From: Planctomycetota bacterium
Lineage (GTDB): Bacteria; Planctomycetota; Phycisphaerae; SM23-33
Assembly (NCBI GenBank): GCA_009908915.1
Contig: JAAAOJ010000015.1
Coordinates: 23,072-87,071 of the forward strand
Direction: 5' to 3'
DNA length: 64,000 nucleotides
Shown: positions 16,682-26,400 of the stretch, in pieces
Position numbering within the stretch: position 1 is the stretch's first letter
Layout: the number at the start of each line of letters is the position of its first letter
Notes under the pieces: model-generated
Databases searched by the model: none
The model's input: the letters and a program-made list of their open reading frames with translations, nothing else
What the model was told of the DNA's origin: nothing
Program-made: the position numbers and the translations under genes

Positions 16682-17508
16682 CGCTCCTTCCTCCGCCAGT
16701 GCGACAGCCGCTCCTCCAGCAGCCGGAACCCGCCGTCGAGCAGCAGGCCGATCGCCGCGATGACGCCGATGGCCGCGAACGCGTACTGGTATTCGCCAAC
16801 CTCGTGGGCCGTGGCGATCATCGCCCCCAGGCCGCTGCGCGTACCGGGGAATATTTCCGCCGCGACGATCACACGCCACGAAATCGCCGCGCCGAGTCGC
16901 AGGCCCGTCGCCGCCGATGGCAGTGCTCCGGGCAGGACGGCATACCGCAGCAGGTCCCGTCGCCCCCCGCCGAGCAGCCGCACGTGTTCGCAGTAGCTCT
17001 CGCGCACCTGTCGCACGCCGCCGGCTGTATTCAGGATGATCGGCCAGATCGAACCGAGCGTGATCACCGCCACCACGGCGAATCGCAGGCGGTCCAGCGT
17101 CGCGTACTGCCATGCTCCGTCGCCCGCCATCACGCTGGCCGGGCTCGACAGCCCGAAGACGATGATCGCAATCGGCAGCCACGCGATAGGGCTGACCGCC
17201 ATCGTCAGCGCGATCATGGGCGCGAAGAGGTCGCGGGCCGTTCGCGACAGGCCCATCCACACGCCGAGCGGCACACCGAGCAGGACCGCCAGACCGAAGC
17301 CCATCGCCACCCGCAGGACGCTAATGAGCGTGCCATGGGCCAGGCTGGTCGTATCCAGTAGTGGCGGCTGGCGAAACGGCCGGGTCAGCACGCCCAGCAC
17401 CTCGCCAACACCGGGCACGATGGGGCTGCGCGCAGCGGCCACCGCCCAAATGACCAGCAGCACGCCCGGCAGGATCGCCGCTGTCAGGATGCGTCGGGCG
17501 CGTGGCAT
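16678..17508 (-). CDS. ABC transporter permease (SsuC/TauC type)
   Basis: 276 aa with about six hydrophobic segments and the binding-protein-dependent transport EAA-like loop EHVRLLGGGRRDLLRYAVLPGALP (split here: EHVRLLGGG and LLRYAVLPGALP). It starts 4 bases after the binding-protein gene and its stop overlaps the ATPase start, so translation is coupled. It forms the inner-membrane channel for the small anionic or aromatic substrate delivered by the lipoprotein. Confidence 0.92.
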   Translation of the reverse strand: MPRARRILTAAILPGVLLVIWAVAAARSPIVPGVGEVLGVLTRPFRQPPLLDTTSLAHGTLISVLRVAMGFGLAVLLGVPLGVWMGLSRTARDLFAPMIALTMAVSPIAWLPIAIIVFGLSSPASVMAGDGAWQYATLDRLRFAVVAVITLGSIWPIILNTAGGVRQVRESYCEHVRLLGGGRRDLLRYAVLPGALPSAATGLRLGAAISWRVIVAAEIFPGTRSGLGAMIATAHEVGEYQYAFAAIGVIAAIGLLLDGGFRLLEERLSHWRRKER

Positions 17509-17512
17509 CAGG

Positions 17513-18667
17513 TCACGGCGCCTCCTGCAGACGGCCGGTCGGCCGCAGTTGCTCGGCTGCCTCGTTGCACAGCGTAAAGTCGCAGACGGCCGCCGCGACG
17601 TCCTGCGGCGGCGCGTCGGCGAACCGGCCGGTGAAGTAGTCTCGCTCGGCCATCAGTTCCAGCCACGTCAGCAGACCGGCCCGCCAGCGGTCGGTCGGAA
17701 GCGTGCCGTAGCTGATCGTCGGCACGGAGGCCCGTTCGACCTCGGGCGGCGTCTTAATCCATGTCGCGGCCAGGGCGGCCGCCTCGGCCGGCTGGGCCGC
17801 GATGTACGCATCGCCGAGATGGATGCACTTGAGCAGCGCCCGCAGCGCGTCGGGGTGCTTCGAAAAGGCCTCGCCGGTGGCGCAGACGCAGCAGCAGGGG
17901 TGGTCTTCCCATTTGCCCGCCGGGGGCAGGTCGCGCAGTGACGCGACGACCTTCCCCACGCCTTTGTGCTCGGCGATGGCCGGGACCGGCTGGTTCATGA
18001 TAAACCCGTCCAGCGTGCCCCCGGTGATTAGCGGAATGGCGTTGCGGCCGCCCCGCATGTTGTGCAGGACGACCTGGACATCGTCCGCGTCCTGCGTGCT
18101 CCAAGTGATATTCGCCGCATCCAACGCGCCCTGGAAGACCAGTAGTGCCACGGCCAGCGGGGCCTTGTAGCCGATCACCAGCGGTCGCCCGCGGCGTTTC
18201 GCCTCGGCCAGGAATTCCGCCCAACTGTGGACGGGGGAGTCCGGCTGCATCACGAGCATGTCGCCGTCGGTCTGCAGCGGACAGATGATCTTCACGCCGC
18301 GCGACACGTCGGAATCGTCGGCAAGGTTCACCACCGCCGGCACGCCGCCGAGCCCGACGTCGATCTCGCCGCGGCTGAGCGCGGCCGGCATCCTCGAACC
18401 ACCGCCAACCTTCAGCAGCCGCAGCCGCGCCAGCGTCGACTCGCCCTCGACGAGATCGTATACCTCGCCGTCACGGACCGGCAGCAGGCCCACGCCGTAG
18501 CGGTCCAGGAACTGCCGGCCTTTCAAAGCCGCGATGTACAGGGCGATCTGATGGTCGTGGCCGACGTGGCCGACGTTGAGCAGCGGCGGTTCGGGTGTCT
18601 CGGACGCGTCGTCGCCGCAGCCGGTCAGGACGGCCGCCAGCGCCAAGAACATGCATGCGTATTTCAT
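17513..18667 (-). CDS. substrate-binding lipoprotein of the ABC transporter (SsuA/NMT1-like)
   Basis: 384 aa. The start at 18667 follows AAGGA and gives a signal peptide with lipobox VLTGC (Cys16). The mature part has NVGHVGHDHQIALYIA and GEIDVGLGGVPAVV, typical of NrtA/SsuA/NMT1-type periplasmic binding proteins, with a Cys-rich stretch CCCVCATGEAF that is unusual. Likely ligands are sulfonates, nitrate or a thiamine precursor; the sequence does not decide. It follows the porin gene by 20 bases. Confidence 0.88.
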   Translation of the reverse strand: MKYACMFLALAAVLTGCGDDASETPEPPLLNVGHVGHDHQIALYIAALKGRQFLDRYGVGLLPVRDGEVYDLVEGESTLARLRLLKVGGGSRMPAALSRGEIDVGLGGVPAVVNLADDSDVSRGVKIICPLQTDGDMLVMQPDSPVHSWAEFLAEAKRRGRPLVIGYKAPLAVALLVFQGALDAANITWSTQDADDVQVVLHNMRGGRNAIPLITGGTLDGFIMNQPVPAIAEHKGVGKVVASLRDLPPAGKWEDHPCCCVCATGEAFSKHPDALRALLKCIHLGDAYIAAQPAEAAALAATWIKTPPEVERASVPTISYGTLPTDRWRAGLLTWLELMAERDYFTGRFADAPPQDVAAAVCDFTLCNEAAEQLRPTGRLQEAP

Positions 18668-18687
18668 TTCGGATCCTTTCATGTTGC

Positions 18688-20115
18688 CTACCACCGAATG
18701 GCCAGCTGGACCTGGAGGAAGCTGGCGGTGCTGTCCAGCGGGCCGTAGAAGCTGTCCGGCAAGAACAGATCGTACAGCAGTCGCAGGTTGATGTCCTTCG
18801 TGAAGTCGTATTGGGCCTTGGCCGTGATCAACTGTCCGCGGAACTGGCCGGAACTGTCGACGTTGTCGCTCTTGTGGTCGCGAAACAGCAGGTGGTAGTT
18901 CGCCCCGAGGTAGAGTCTCTTGCACGGCTTGAAGCCAATGCCCGGTCCGAAGCGGTGCAGGTTGCTCGACATCGCCATCTGCCCTTCCAGGACGCTGAGG
19001 TAGTAGTTGTAGAGATTGCTGAACTGTGTCCAGCGGCCCCACAGAATATCGAAGTTGCTGTCGGCGTCGCGGTCGCCGCTGCGATACTCGTAGTCGACGT
19101 GCAGCTTGGTCTGCCACGGGTCGCCGAAGCAGTAGGCGATGCGGTTGTTGCTGCCGAGGGCATCGACCGACTCGCCGTTCTTGTTGCCGAACTGGTAGGC
19201 CACCTCGAACTTGTATCGCCAGTGCGGCCCGGCTTCGCCCGCGGCCAGACCGCCGAACGTGTACAGGTCGGCGTCGTCGCCGCTGTCCGCGACGGCCTCG
19301 GCGTTCTTGTAGAGGACGTAGCTCTCCAGTTGTGTCTTCTCGAAGTGTTCGTTGCTGAAGTAGACGATCGCGCCTTTCTCGTCCTGTTCAATCAGGTCGC
19401 GGTGGGCGTCGTTGAACGGCCGCATGTACGTGGCGCTGTCGGCGTGATTCTGGAGGTAGATCAAGTCGAGCGTGCTGCTGCTGGCCGCGTCGGTCAGCGT
19501 TGCACGGACGGCATCGAAGTAGAAGCTCCGCCCACCGTCCAGCGGCGTGCCTTCCTTGATCAGCCAACCGTCGCCGAGTTGGATGTCCTGTCGGCCGGCC
19601 GTCACGGTCATCGGCAGCCCGAAGGCCTTGCGCCATTGGATGTGCAGCTGGTCGACGACGGCCTCGTTGAAGATGCACTGCTCCGGCAGGTCGGGCTCGC
19701 AGAAGTAGCGGGGACCGTAGAGGATGCGGCTGCGGATGCTGATGTCCTCGATCGGCCGCACCTCGCCCCAGAGCCTCACACGCGGGCGGTGCCAGAACCG
19801 GCGACGGGTGCGCGGATTCCTGGCGTTGAGGCGAATATGCTTCTCGATGTAGGTGCGATACCGCGCATCGCCGCCGAAGCGGAACCAGTTGTCGACGGCG
19901 GCGCCCGGTTTAGGTGTGGCGGTGATGTCCTTCTCGCGGTCAAGACGCTCGATGACGTCCGGGCTGATCGGTTCGTTGCAAGGGTCTTGCGAGCAGGCAT
20001 TGGCCGGCTGTGAGCCGTCGGGGCCTGCAGTCGACCGGCCTTCGGCGATGGCCGGCGTCGCAAAGGCCACCAGCAGGGCGGTCACAATGAATGCAATGTG
20101 CGCTGTACGGTACAC
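18688..20115 (-). CDS. outer-membrane porin, alginate-export-like beta-barrel
   Basis: 475 aa from GTG 20115, selected because GGAAGG lies 7 bases upstream and it leads straight into a signal peptide (VYRTAHIAFIVTALLVAFA, cleavage near AIA-EG). The mature part alternates aromatic and polar residues, contains RLRLWGE-like and AGRQDIQLGDGWLI strands seen in alginate_exp (PF13372) porins, and ends in the aromatic terminal strand VQLAIRW. It is first in the operon with a binding lipoprotein, permease and ATPase, so one transcript would supply uptake across both membranes. Substrate unknown. Confidence 0.82.
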   Translation of the reverse strand: MYRTAHIAFIVTALLVAFATPAIAEGRSTAGPDGSQPANACSQDPCNEPISPDVIERLDREKDITATPKPGAAVDNWFRFGGDARYRTYIEKHIRLNARNPRTRRRFWHRPRVRLWGEVRPIEDISIRSRILYGPRYFCEPDLPEQCIFNEAVVDQLHIQWRKAFGLPMTVTAGRQDIQLGDGWLIKEGTPLDGGRSFYFDAVRATLTDAASSSTLDLIYLQNHADSATYMRPFNDAHRDLIEQDEKGAIVYFSNEHFEKTQLESYVLYKNAEAVADSGDDADLYTFGGLAAGEAGPHWRYKFEVAYQFGNKNGESVDALGSNNRIAYCFGDPWQTKLHVDYEYRSGDRDADSNFDILWGRWTQFSNLYNYYLSVLEGQMAMSSNLHRFGPGIGFKPCKRLYLGANYHLLFRDHKSDNVDSSGQFRGQLITAKAQYDFTKDINLRLLYDLFLPDSFYGPLDSTASFLQVQLAIRW

Positions 20116-20737
20116 GGTGGTCCTTCCTTCGGTGGTTGCAGACAATGTTCCGGTACGCAGAAGACAGGGACGATCGCCGACGAGCAGGGGGGCGGGGGCG
20201 TCAGCGCCGCGACGGCGTGGGAAAGCCGCGCGATGTGCTCAGTGAAGCCGAAGCAGCCGCCATGACTGCCCAAGCCTCGCCACTCAGCCGTACTCCGTCG
20301 GGTGGGGCGCGGCAGCAGGTCGGGTCATCTCGATTATCCGCGATGCTCCGCTGCGTTGGCCCATGGCAGGGTTGTAGTCGCTCGCCACCCTCGCCGCAAG
20401 CCAAAAGCCGCGCCACGGAAACAAGCAACCACGGATTCCGCGGCAGGAGCGGATTCGACAGAAAGAAGACGCACCAGTGCAATCTACAATCCATGTAATC
20501 CATGGAATCTGTGGATCCCGCTTCATCCACAACGTGCGAACTCGTCCGCGTGACAAGGCATCGCCTTTAAAGTCAGCAACGTGGCGGAAAACGCCTTAAC
20601 GGCCTGGGGTCGGCTTCCGATTTCAGGGGGCAGGCAGTTCGTCGGCTGCCAAGAACGTCCCGTCGGGCCGTGCGGTGCCGCCCGCGCTGTTGAGCGACGC
20701 GCCCGCGATGCGGAAGCCGCAAGGAGAAGCCGCCACT
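20116..20737. other. gene-free divergent region
   Basis: 622 bases between the leftward porin operon and the rightward B12-binding-like gene. It must hold both promoters, but no convincing -35/-10 pair stands out. About 20480-20530 carries short ATCCATGTAATCCATGG and ATCTGTGGAT words like the CTGTGG repeats elsewhere. The remainder is high-GC and shows no ORF with a ribosome site. Confidence 0.4.
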
Positions 20738-21496
20738 ATGGAGACCATCAAGCTCTTCAAGGAGTACCTCGAACACCTTTTCGCCGGGCGGCGAGCCAAT
20801 GCCCGCGAGTTGATCTTCAGTGCGCACGACCGCGGCTTCGGGGCCGAACGGCTGCTCTCGCTGGTGGTCTGGCCGGCCATGGAGCAGATCGACGAACTCC
20901 ACCGCCAGAACCACATTGACCGCATCACCGAGCACCTGGCCACGCGCATCAACCGCCAGATGGCCTCGCAATTGCAGACCGTCCTGCCGCGAAAGCCCAA
21001 AGACGGCCGCCGGCTCGTGCTGCTCTGCGGCGACGACGATATCTCCGAACTCGGCGCGCAGATCTGCGCCGATCTGTTCGAGTCCGAAGGCTGGACGGTC
21101 TTCTTCGTTGGCCCGGGCGTGGCCAATGACGAGGTGCTGAAGTTCTGCGGCAAGGTCGATCCGGACCTGCTGATAGTCTACGCCTCGCTCGGGCCGGAGG
21201 TGCCCGCCGTGCGGAAGCTCATCACGCTCATCCGCGAGGTGGGTATCTGCGAGGACATGCAAATCATGGTCTGCGGCGGCATCTACGCGCGGGCCGAGGA
21301 GCTCGGCGAGGAGATCATGGCCGACCTGACGGCCCAGAACGTCCGCGACGCCATCCGGCAGGCTGACGAGAACCCCACGCGCGTCGCCCGCGATCGCACG
21401 CTCGAACCCGGCCGGCGTCGCAAACGCAAACGCAAGGCCTTCACGGCCAGGGTCGAGAAACTCCGCCAGGAACTCGGCGTGGCCGAAGACGAATAG
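20738..21496 (+). CDS. cobalamin-binding-like domain protein
   Basis: 252 aa from ATG 20738, 9 bases after AAGGAG. The N-terminal helical domain has WPAMEQIDELHRQ and TEHLATR, resembling the B12-binding_2 cap (EHxAT). The following Rossmann-like domain has LCGDDDISELGAQ, FVGPGVANDEVL and VYASLGPEV. The classical DxHxxG lower-ligand motif reads DISELG, so the His is absent and any B12 would be bound base-on or not at all. The C-terminal ~50 residues are very basic (GRRRKRKRKAF). No effector domain or B12 enzyme lies nearby. Role unknown, perhaps regulatory. Confidence 0.7.
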   Translation: METIKLFKEYLEHLFAGRRANARELIFSAHDRGFGAERLLSLVVWPAMEQIDELHRQNHIDRITEHLATRINRQMASQLQTVLPRKPKDGRRLVLLCGDDDISELGAQICADLFESEGWTVFFVGPGVANDEVLKFCGKVDPDLLIVYASLGPEVPAVRKLITLIREVGICEDMQIMVCGGIYARAEELGEEIMADLTAQNVRDAIRQADENPTRVARDRTLEPGRRRKRKRKAFTARVEKLRQELGVAEDE

Positions 21497-21692
21497 ACCA
21501 GTAACGACGCATGGAACCGCGCCGACTGGGGTCGTGCGTCGCACCGCGGCGAGGCGACGGTTCCCGATGTTTACATAGCAGGCCGTCTCGGACACGCAGG
21601 CCATCGGCCGGGCCACAGCCGCCCGGAGCCCCTAACGGCGCCCACAGCAGGCAGACCGATGACCCACAACTGCCCGAGACGGCCGCTTGTTT

Positions 21693-23312
21693 TCAATCGC
21701 GTGGGAATCTGGGTCGTTCCCCAACGTCCAGCGTCACCGTCTCTCCGCCCGGCGTCAGGCCGATGACGTGTCTTGACCCGAATGGACCATAATAGACCAG
21801 CCGAATCGACTCCCCGTCATGCTGCATGGAGAGCGCACCGGCCGACTCGCCGAGGACGAGATCGGCATCATACTGGTATCTGCTGTTGTAGTCCGCGAAT
21901 CGCTCCTGCAGCCACTGGCGTGCCTGGGCCTCATCGGCGAGCGATTCCGGCAGGGGGCCGTTTGTCGCAATCGAGTTTTCCATGATTCGGTGGGCCTCGA
22001 TGACAACAAACGGCGGTTTTGACACCCACTCGATGTCCTCGCGGTTGATACGACGAACCTCGAGCGAGGAGGCGATCGCCACGGCCGTAATCGACCCGGC
22101 GACGAGCGTGACAATCGGCACGGCCGCGCCCCACGACTTCAGCCACGCCGGTTTGAACATCAAAACCGCCAGGGCCAGAAACGTGGCCGTCAGCGTGTGC
22201 GCGAAAATGCCTCCCCGCAGCAGGCCCGCCGCTTCGGGCGTGTAAATATGCTGTCGATGCGGTTGAAATGGACCGATGGTCGGGTGGATGTCGTCGGTCA
22301 TCGCTTCGCGCGGCAGTCGCCCGCGCAGACGTGTGACCACGCAGCCGGGCCACATGCGTGTGAGCGCCTGGTCGTGGTATATCTCCAGCGACGTTGCCTT
22401 GCCGACGGCCTTGGTGCCGGGCGTGAAACGGTCGGAGACGACGACCTCCATGCCGGCAGCCTCGGCCGTGCCGTCCGCGATGACGTAGAGGTCCAGGAGG
22501 GTCGCGTCGCCGCCGGCCAGCGCGGTCAGTCGCATGGGGTAGACGGGGCGGTCGCTGGGGAACGTGACGGCCAGGGGATGCGGCGTGGTCGGCTCGCCGT
22601 CGAGCATGCGCAGTCTGGCGACGCAGACGACCCAGCCGTCGGCGATATACCGGTCCACGACCTGACGGTCGGCCGATTCGAGGCCTGCCAGATCCTGCTC
22701 GCGCAGCCATCGATCGAGCGCGTCGGCCCGATCGGCCTGCAGGACACTGACCGTGTAGTTGCCGATCTCCTGGACGGCCGTCACCTCAATGCCCTGCTCG
22801 TCCGCTGATGTCAACTCAACGGAGGCTGGAATCAGGATCAACACGACAAATGCCGTCAAGATGAACAGCAGCACGGCAAGGACAATCACGCGACCGTGTG
22901 CGCTGCGAGTGTTTCGATAGAAAGTGGCGTAAAGCGCGATCAGCATCCCCATGGCGGCCAGGCCCGTCACAGACCAGGCTCGGCGCGGCCATTTGGATTT
23001 CATCGCCTCGGTAATCCGCGGTCGCAGGTTGCGTTGCAGCGTGTCCAGCAGCCCGCCGTGGGCCTTGTCGATGCTGGTCGGTTCGGCAGGCAGGGGCAAC
23101 ACCCAGCCGACCTGGGGCGAGGGTGTCTCGAAGGTCGACTCGACGATGAGCGTCTCGTTCCCATCGCGAAAAACGACCATCGCCTGCTGCTCCGGAATAT
23201 CCGGCGAGCCGGCAAGTGTCGGCAGGCCGAAGCCCTTCCCGTCAGCCAGAAGGGCCGACGGAATGGCCAGGAGTATCGTCAGAGCAATGGCGGCGATATG
23301 GCGTTGGCGCAT
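21693..23312 (-). CDS. DUF2330-like exported membrane protein
   Basis: 539 aa. A signal peptide (IAAIALTILLAIPSALLADG) is followed by QQAMVVFRDGNETLIVEST and QVGWVLPLPAEPTSID, the hallmark of DUF2330 proteins (Gln/Ala-V-I-x-W-D... WVLPxP). Two membrane helices lie near 112-130 and 141-166. A long exterior region follows, then two more helices near 375-425 and a C-terminal ~110-residue domain. Function unknown. It lies downstream of, and on the same strand as, the macroglobulin-like gene. Confidence 0.72.
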   Translation of the reverse strand: MRQRHIAAIALTILLAIPSALLADGKGFGLPTLAGSPDIPEQQAMVVFRDGNETLIVESTFETPSPQVGWVLPLPAEPTSIDKAHGGLLDTLQRNLRPRITEAMKSKWPRRAWSVTGLAAMGMLIALYATFYRNTRSAHGRVIVLAVLLFILTAFVVLILIPASVELTSADEQGIEVTAVQEIGNYTVSVLQADRADALDRWLREQDLAGLESADRQVVDRYIADGWVVCVARLRMLDGEPTTPHPLAVTFPSDRPVYPMRLTALAGGDATLLDLYVIADGTAEAAGMEVVVSDRFTPGTKAVGKATSLEIYHDQALTRMWPGCVVTRLRGRLPREAMTDDIHPTIGPFQPHRQHIYTPEAAGLLRGGIFAHTLTATFLALAVLMFKPAWLKSWGAAVPIVTLVAGSITAVAIASSLEVRRINREDIEWVSKPPFVVIEAHRIMENSIATNGPLPESLADEAQARQWLQERFADYNSRYQYDADLVLGESAGALSMQHDGESIRLVYYGPFGSRHVIGLTPGGETVTLDVGERPRFPRD

Positions 23313-23466
23313 TGGCGCCTCCCTTTCCGTGCTGGCAGTCTATCTCGATCCGCACCGGTCCGCAAGACGACATGCGGCAGGTCGAGCGACCGCAACCAAC
23401 CACACAGCCCCGGCATGGCGGGGGCTGTCTGCGACGGGTGGCGTGCCTCTACTGTCGGTGGCGGTC

Positions 23467-26400
23467 TCAGCGTTTCGGCGGCGGGGTCGTGCGGACCACG
23501 GCGCCGCTGTCGGGGCTGAGGATCAGGATGGCGAAGCGGTCGATGTTGTCCAGTTCGTCGACGCTCAGCGTCGCGTAGTCGAAGCGGCCTCGCAGGTCCG
23601 TGTACCCGTCCTTATAGAACGCGACACGGCCGTCGGTCTTGCGGGCGTAGACCTTCACGTAGACCTTGGCCAGCGGCTTGCGCGTTTCGGCGTGGCGGAC
23701 CTGGAGCTGCCCGTAGTTCTCGGTCAGTTGGACGGCCAGGCTGTTGGCGTAGTACGGCTGGCTGGTGCGTTTACCGGCGGCGACGACCTCCACCAGCACG
23801 TTGGCGTTGTGGAACTCCTCGGGCAAATCGAAGGTGCTCGTGCCGCTGCCGGGCTTCTCGGCCAACTCGACCTCGCGCGTGGCGTTCGGCTGAATCCATG
23901 CGAACTGGCCGGTCTGACCCTCGACGAACGGGTTCGTGCTGAACAGCAGCTCGATGTCCATGAGGTAGTAGTTCACCCGCACGGACTGGAGGTTCTGGTA
24001 GTTCAGCTTGACCTGCCGCGACTCGACCTTGAAGTCGAAGCTCGGCTCGCTGGCGGCCAGTTGCGTCTGCTCCTGCTGGCGGTTGTCGTCCTCGACGACC
24101 TTCGCCTGCCCGCCGGCGATCTCGTCCAGTTGGGCCAGCGCCGTCGCGAACCGGTCCCGCCAGCGGTCGACGGGATGCTCGGCGTTGGCCTGGGCGATCT
24201 GCCGCGCGGCGGCCAGGTCGGCCCGGTAGAAGGCGGCGTAGACGGCGGCGTAGTCGTACTGCAGCTTGGTGGCGACCTCGTCGCGTTTTACGCTGTCGAA
24301 GAACGCCAGCCCCTCGGCCACCCGGTCCTGCAGCAGCAGGTAGTAGCTCGCGCCGAGGCGGTCCTCGGGTCGCAGATCCGCCCGGTAGGTCAGCCGCTTG
24401 AGGAACGCATGATACTGGCCGAGCAGGGCGTCGTTGGTGATGTCCCGCTGGCGGCCGAGCTTGTGGGCGCGGGCATTGATCAGCGGCCAGTATTCCTTGT
24501 GCTGGTACCAGTGTCGCTCGACGGGCCGGATCGTCAGCAGCGGCGAGTCGAGGTCCAGGCCGCACTGGCGGACGAAGCTCTCCTGGTGGGTGAGGTATTC
24601 TCGCGTCACGCTCGGGTCCTTGTGGTAGATGCCGTAGGACCACAGCGTGTCGCTGTAGGCGTGGAGGCTGGTCAGCAGGGCGATGACGGAGTTGAAGAAG
24701 GCCTTGTCCTTCATCCGCCAGGCGATGCGGTCCAGCTTGGTCCGCTGGAGGTTGTTGACCTGGAGATACTTCATGACCTCCTCGGGCGAGCCGTGCTGGG
24801 AGATGTAGTCCCAACTGGTCGTGTCGACGTTGCTGAGCTCCTCGACCACATGGAAGCTGAAGGCATCAGCGGCGCCGACGAAGGCATCGTCGCGGGCGAC
24901 GGTGGCCGGGTAGTGGGCGTAGTCGCCGGCGTCGGGGAAGTAGAAGTAGTGCTCCAACTGCTGCGTGTGGTACGGTTGGAGGTGGACGTCCACGCTCCGC
25001 GTGTACTTGCCTCCCGCGACGGGCATGGCCCCGGCGGGCACCTGCAGCAGCACCGACAGCCGCCGCGGCGTGGAGGTCGGGTTCGTCAGCACGATGTGGC
25101 TGCCGTAGACCGCGCCCTTGAGGAACTCCTCGGTGACGTACTTGTCCCGCCGCTCGTTGTCGATGTTGATGTAACGGTCGCCGTGGCGGAAGAAACTCTC
25201 GCTGACGAGGATGCCGCCCGCTTCGTCGGCCGGGGGGACCTCGGTGATCTGCTCGTGAAAGGCGATGACCGACCCGCCGGGGGTGATGACGAGGGCGGGC
25301 TTCTCAAAGGCCGTCTCGTGCTCGGGCGCCTTGAACGGCAGGTCGAGGACCGCCAGGGCGAGCATGATCTCGGTGAAATTGCGGTGGGCCTCGGCGAGAT
25401 TCTCGCTGAGGAAACCGTCGCCGTTCTCGCCGGCCGCACCCATGCGGGTTACATGCAGGGCGTAATCCTTCCAGAAGCCACTGACCGGAACCAGCGAGGC
25501 GACCTGCTGTTCAATCGGCAGCTTGTAGTAGTTGTTTTCGACCCACTCCTTGGTCGAGTCCACCTTGCGGTACATGCGGCGGACGCTCTCGCGGCGGTCG
25601 CCGTCGGCATCGTCGGCGTATGCGTCGGCCTCCTCAGGCTTCTTGTCGAACTCGCGCTGCATCTCGTCCTGCGCTTGTAACTCTTGGGCCTTATCGACCT
25701 TCGCCTTAGTCGCTGCTTCCCTCGGCGCGGGCGGGGCCGTTTCCGGCATGGGGTCCGCGGCCGGCGCGGGGGTAGCTTCGGCCACGTCGCCTGAATTAAG
25801 GAAAGCGCCCCGAGACCTTGCCGTCCTCGTGGCTGCAGCGTCTGGCCTGGTTGGCCGGCGGACGTCCAGCATCTTATCCCTGACCATGCCGCCAATACCG
25901 GCCACTGTCGTCAGTGCCTGTCCGCGGACGGCCGTCTCGAACAGGCGTGCGTATTCGGCGGGGTTCGGCGGAATGAGTTCCCACAGTTCCCGCACGTGCC
26001 GGGCCGTCGCCGGGGCTTCGGCTGCGATGCGCCGCGCCAGCAGGACGCGCTCTGGAATATTCAGCCGCTCGTGCCGCCACGGCTGGCGATAAGCGGCGAG
26101 GTCCTCGTCCAGCAGGTAGCGATCCATGAAGGTCTTGTCCTTCTTGTGGGCGAGATACGGCAGGACGACGGCCTGGAAGAAGGCCTTGTCCTTGTGGTAG
26201 AGGAAGAAGTTCAACTCGTGACAGGCGTACTCGCTGTAGAGCTCGCGTTTCTCGGCGTCCTTCAGCGTCGGCCAGCGGAGGATGAAGGCGAACTCGGCGA
26301 GTTTGGGGTCGGGGTTCAGCGTGCGGTACAGCCCGAAGACCTTGCCCAGCGAGTCGTAGACCTCGATGCGACTGCTGGCGGCGTCGGGGACGGTGAAGGC

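Noticed and set aside
18668..19117. Longer N-terminus for the binding lipoprotein
   Set aside because: It runs through the porin gene in another frame; the ATG at 18667 has a good ribosome site and gives a lipobox.
21511..21792. 93-codon open frame after the B12-binding-like gene
   Set aside because: No ribosome site, biased composition, and it runs into the DUF2330 gene end on the other strand.
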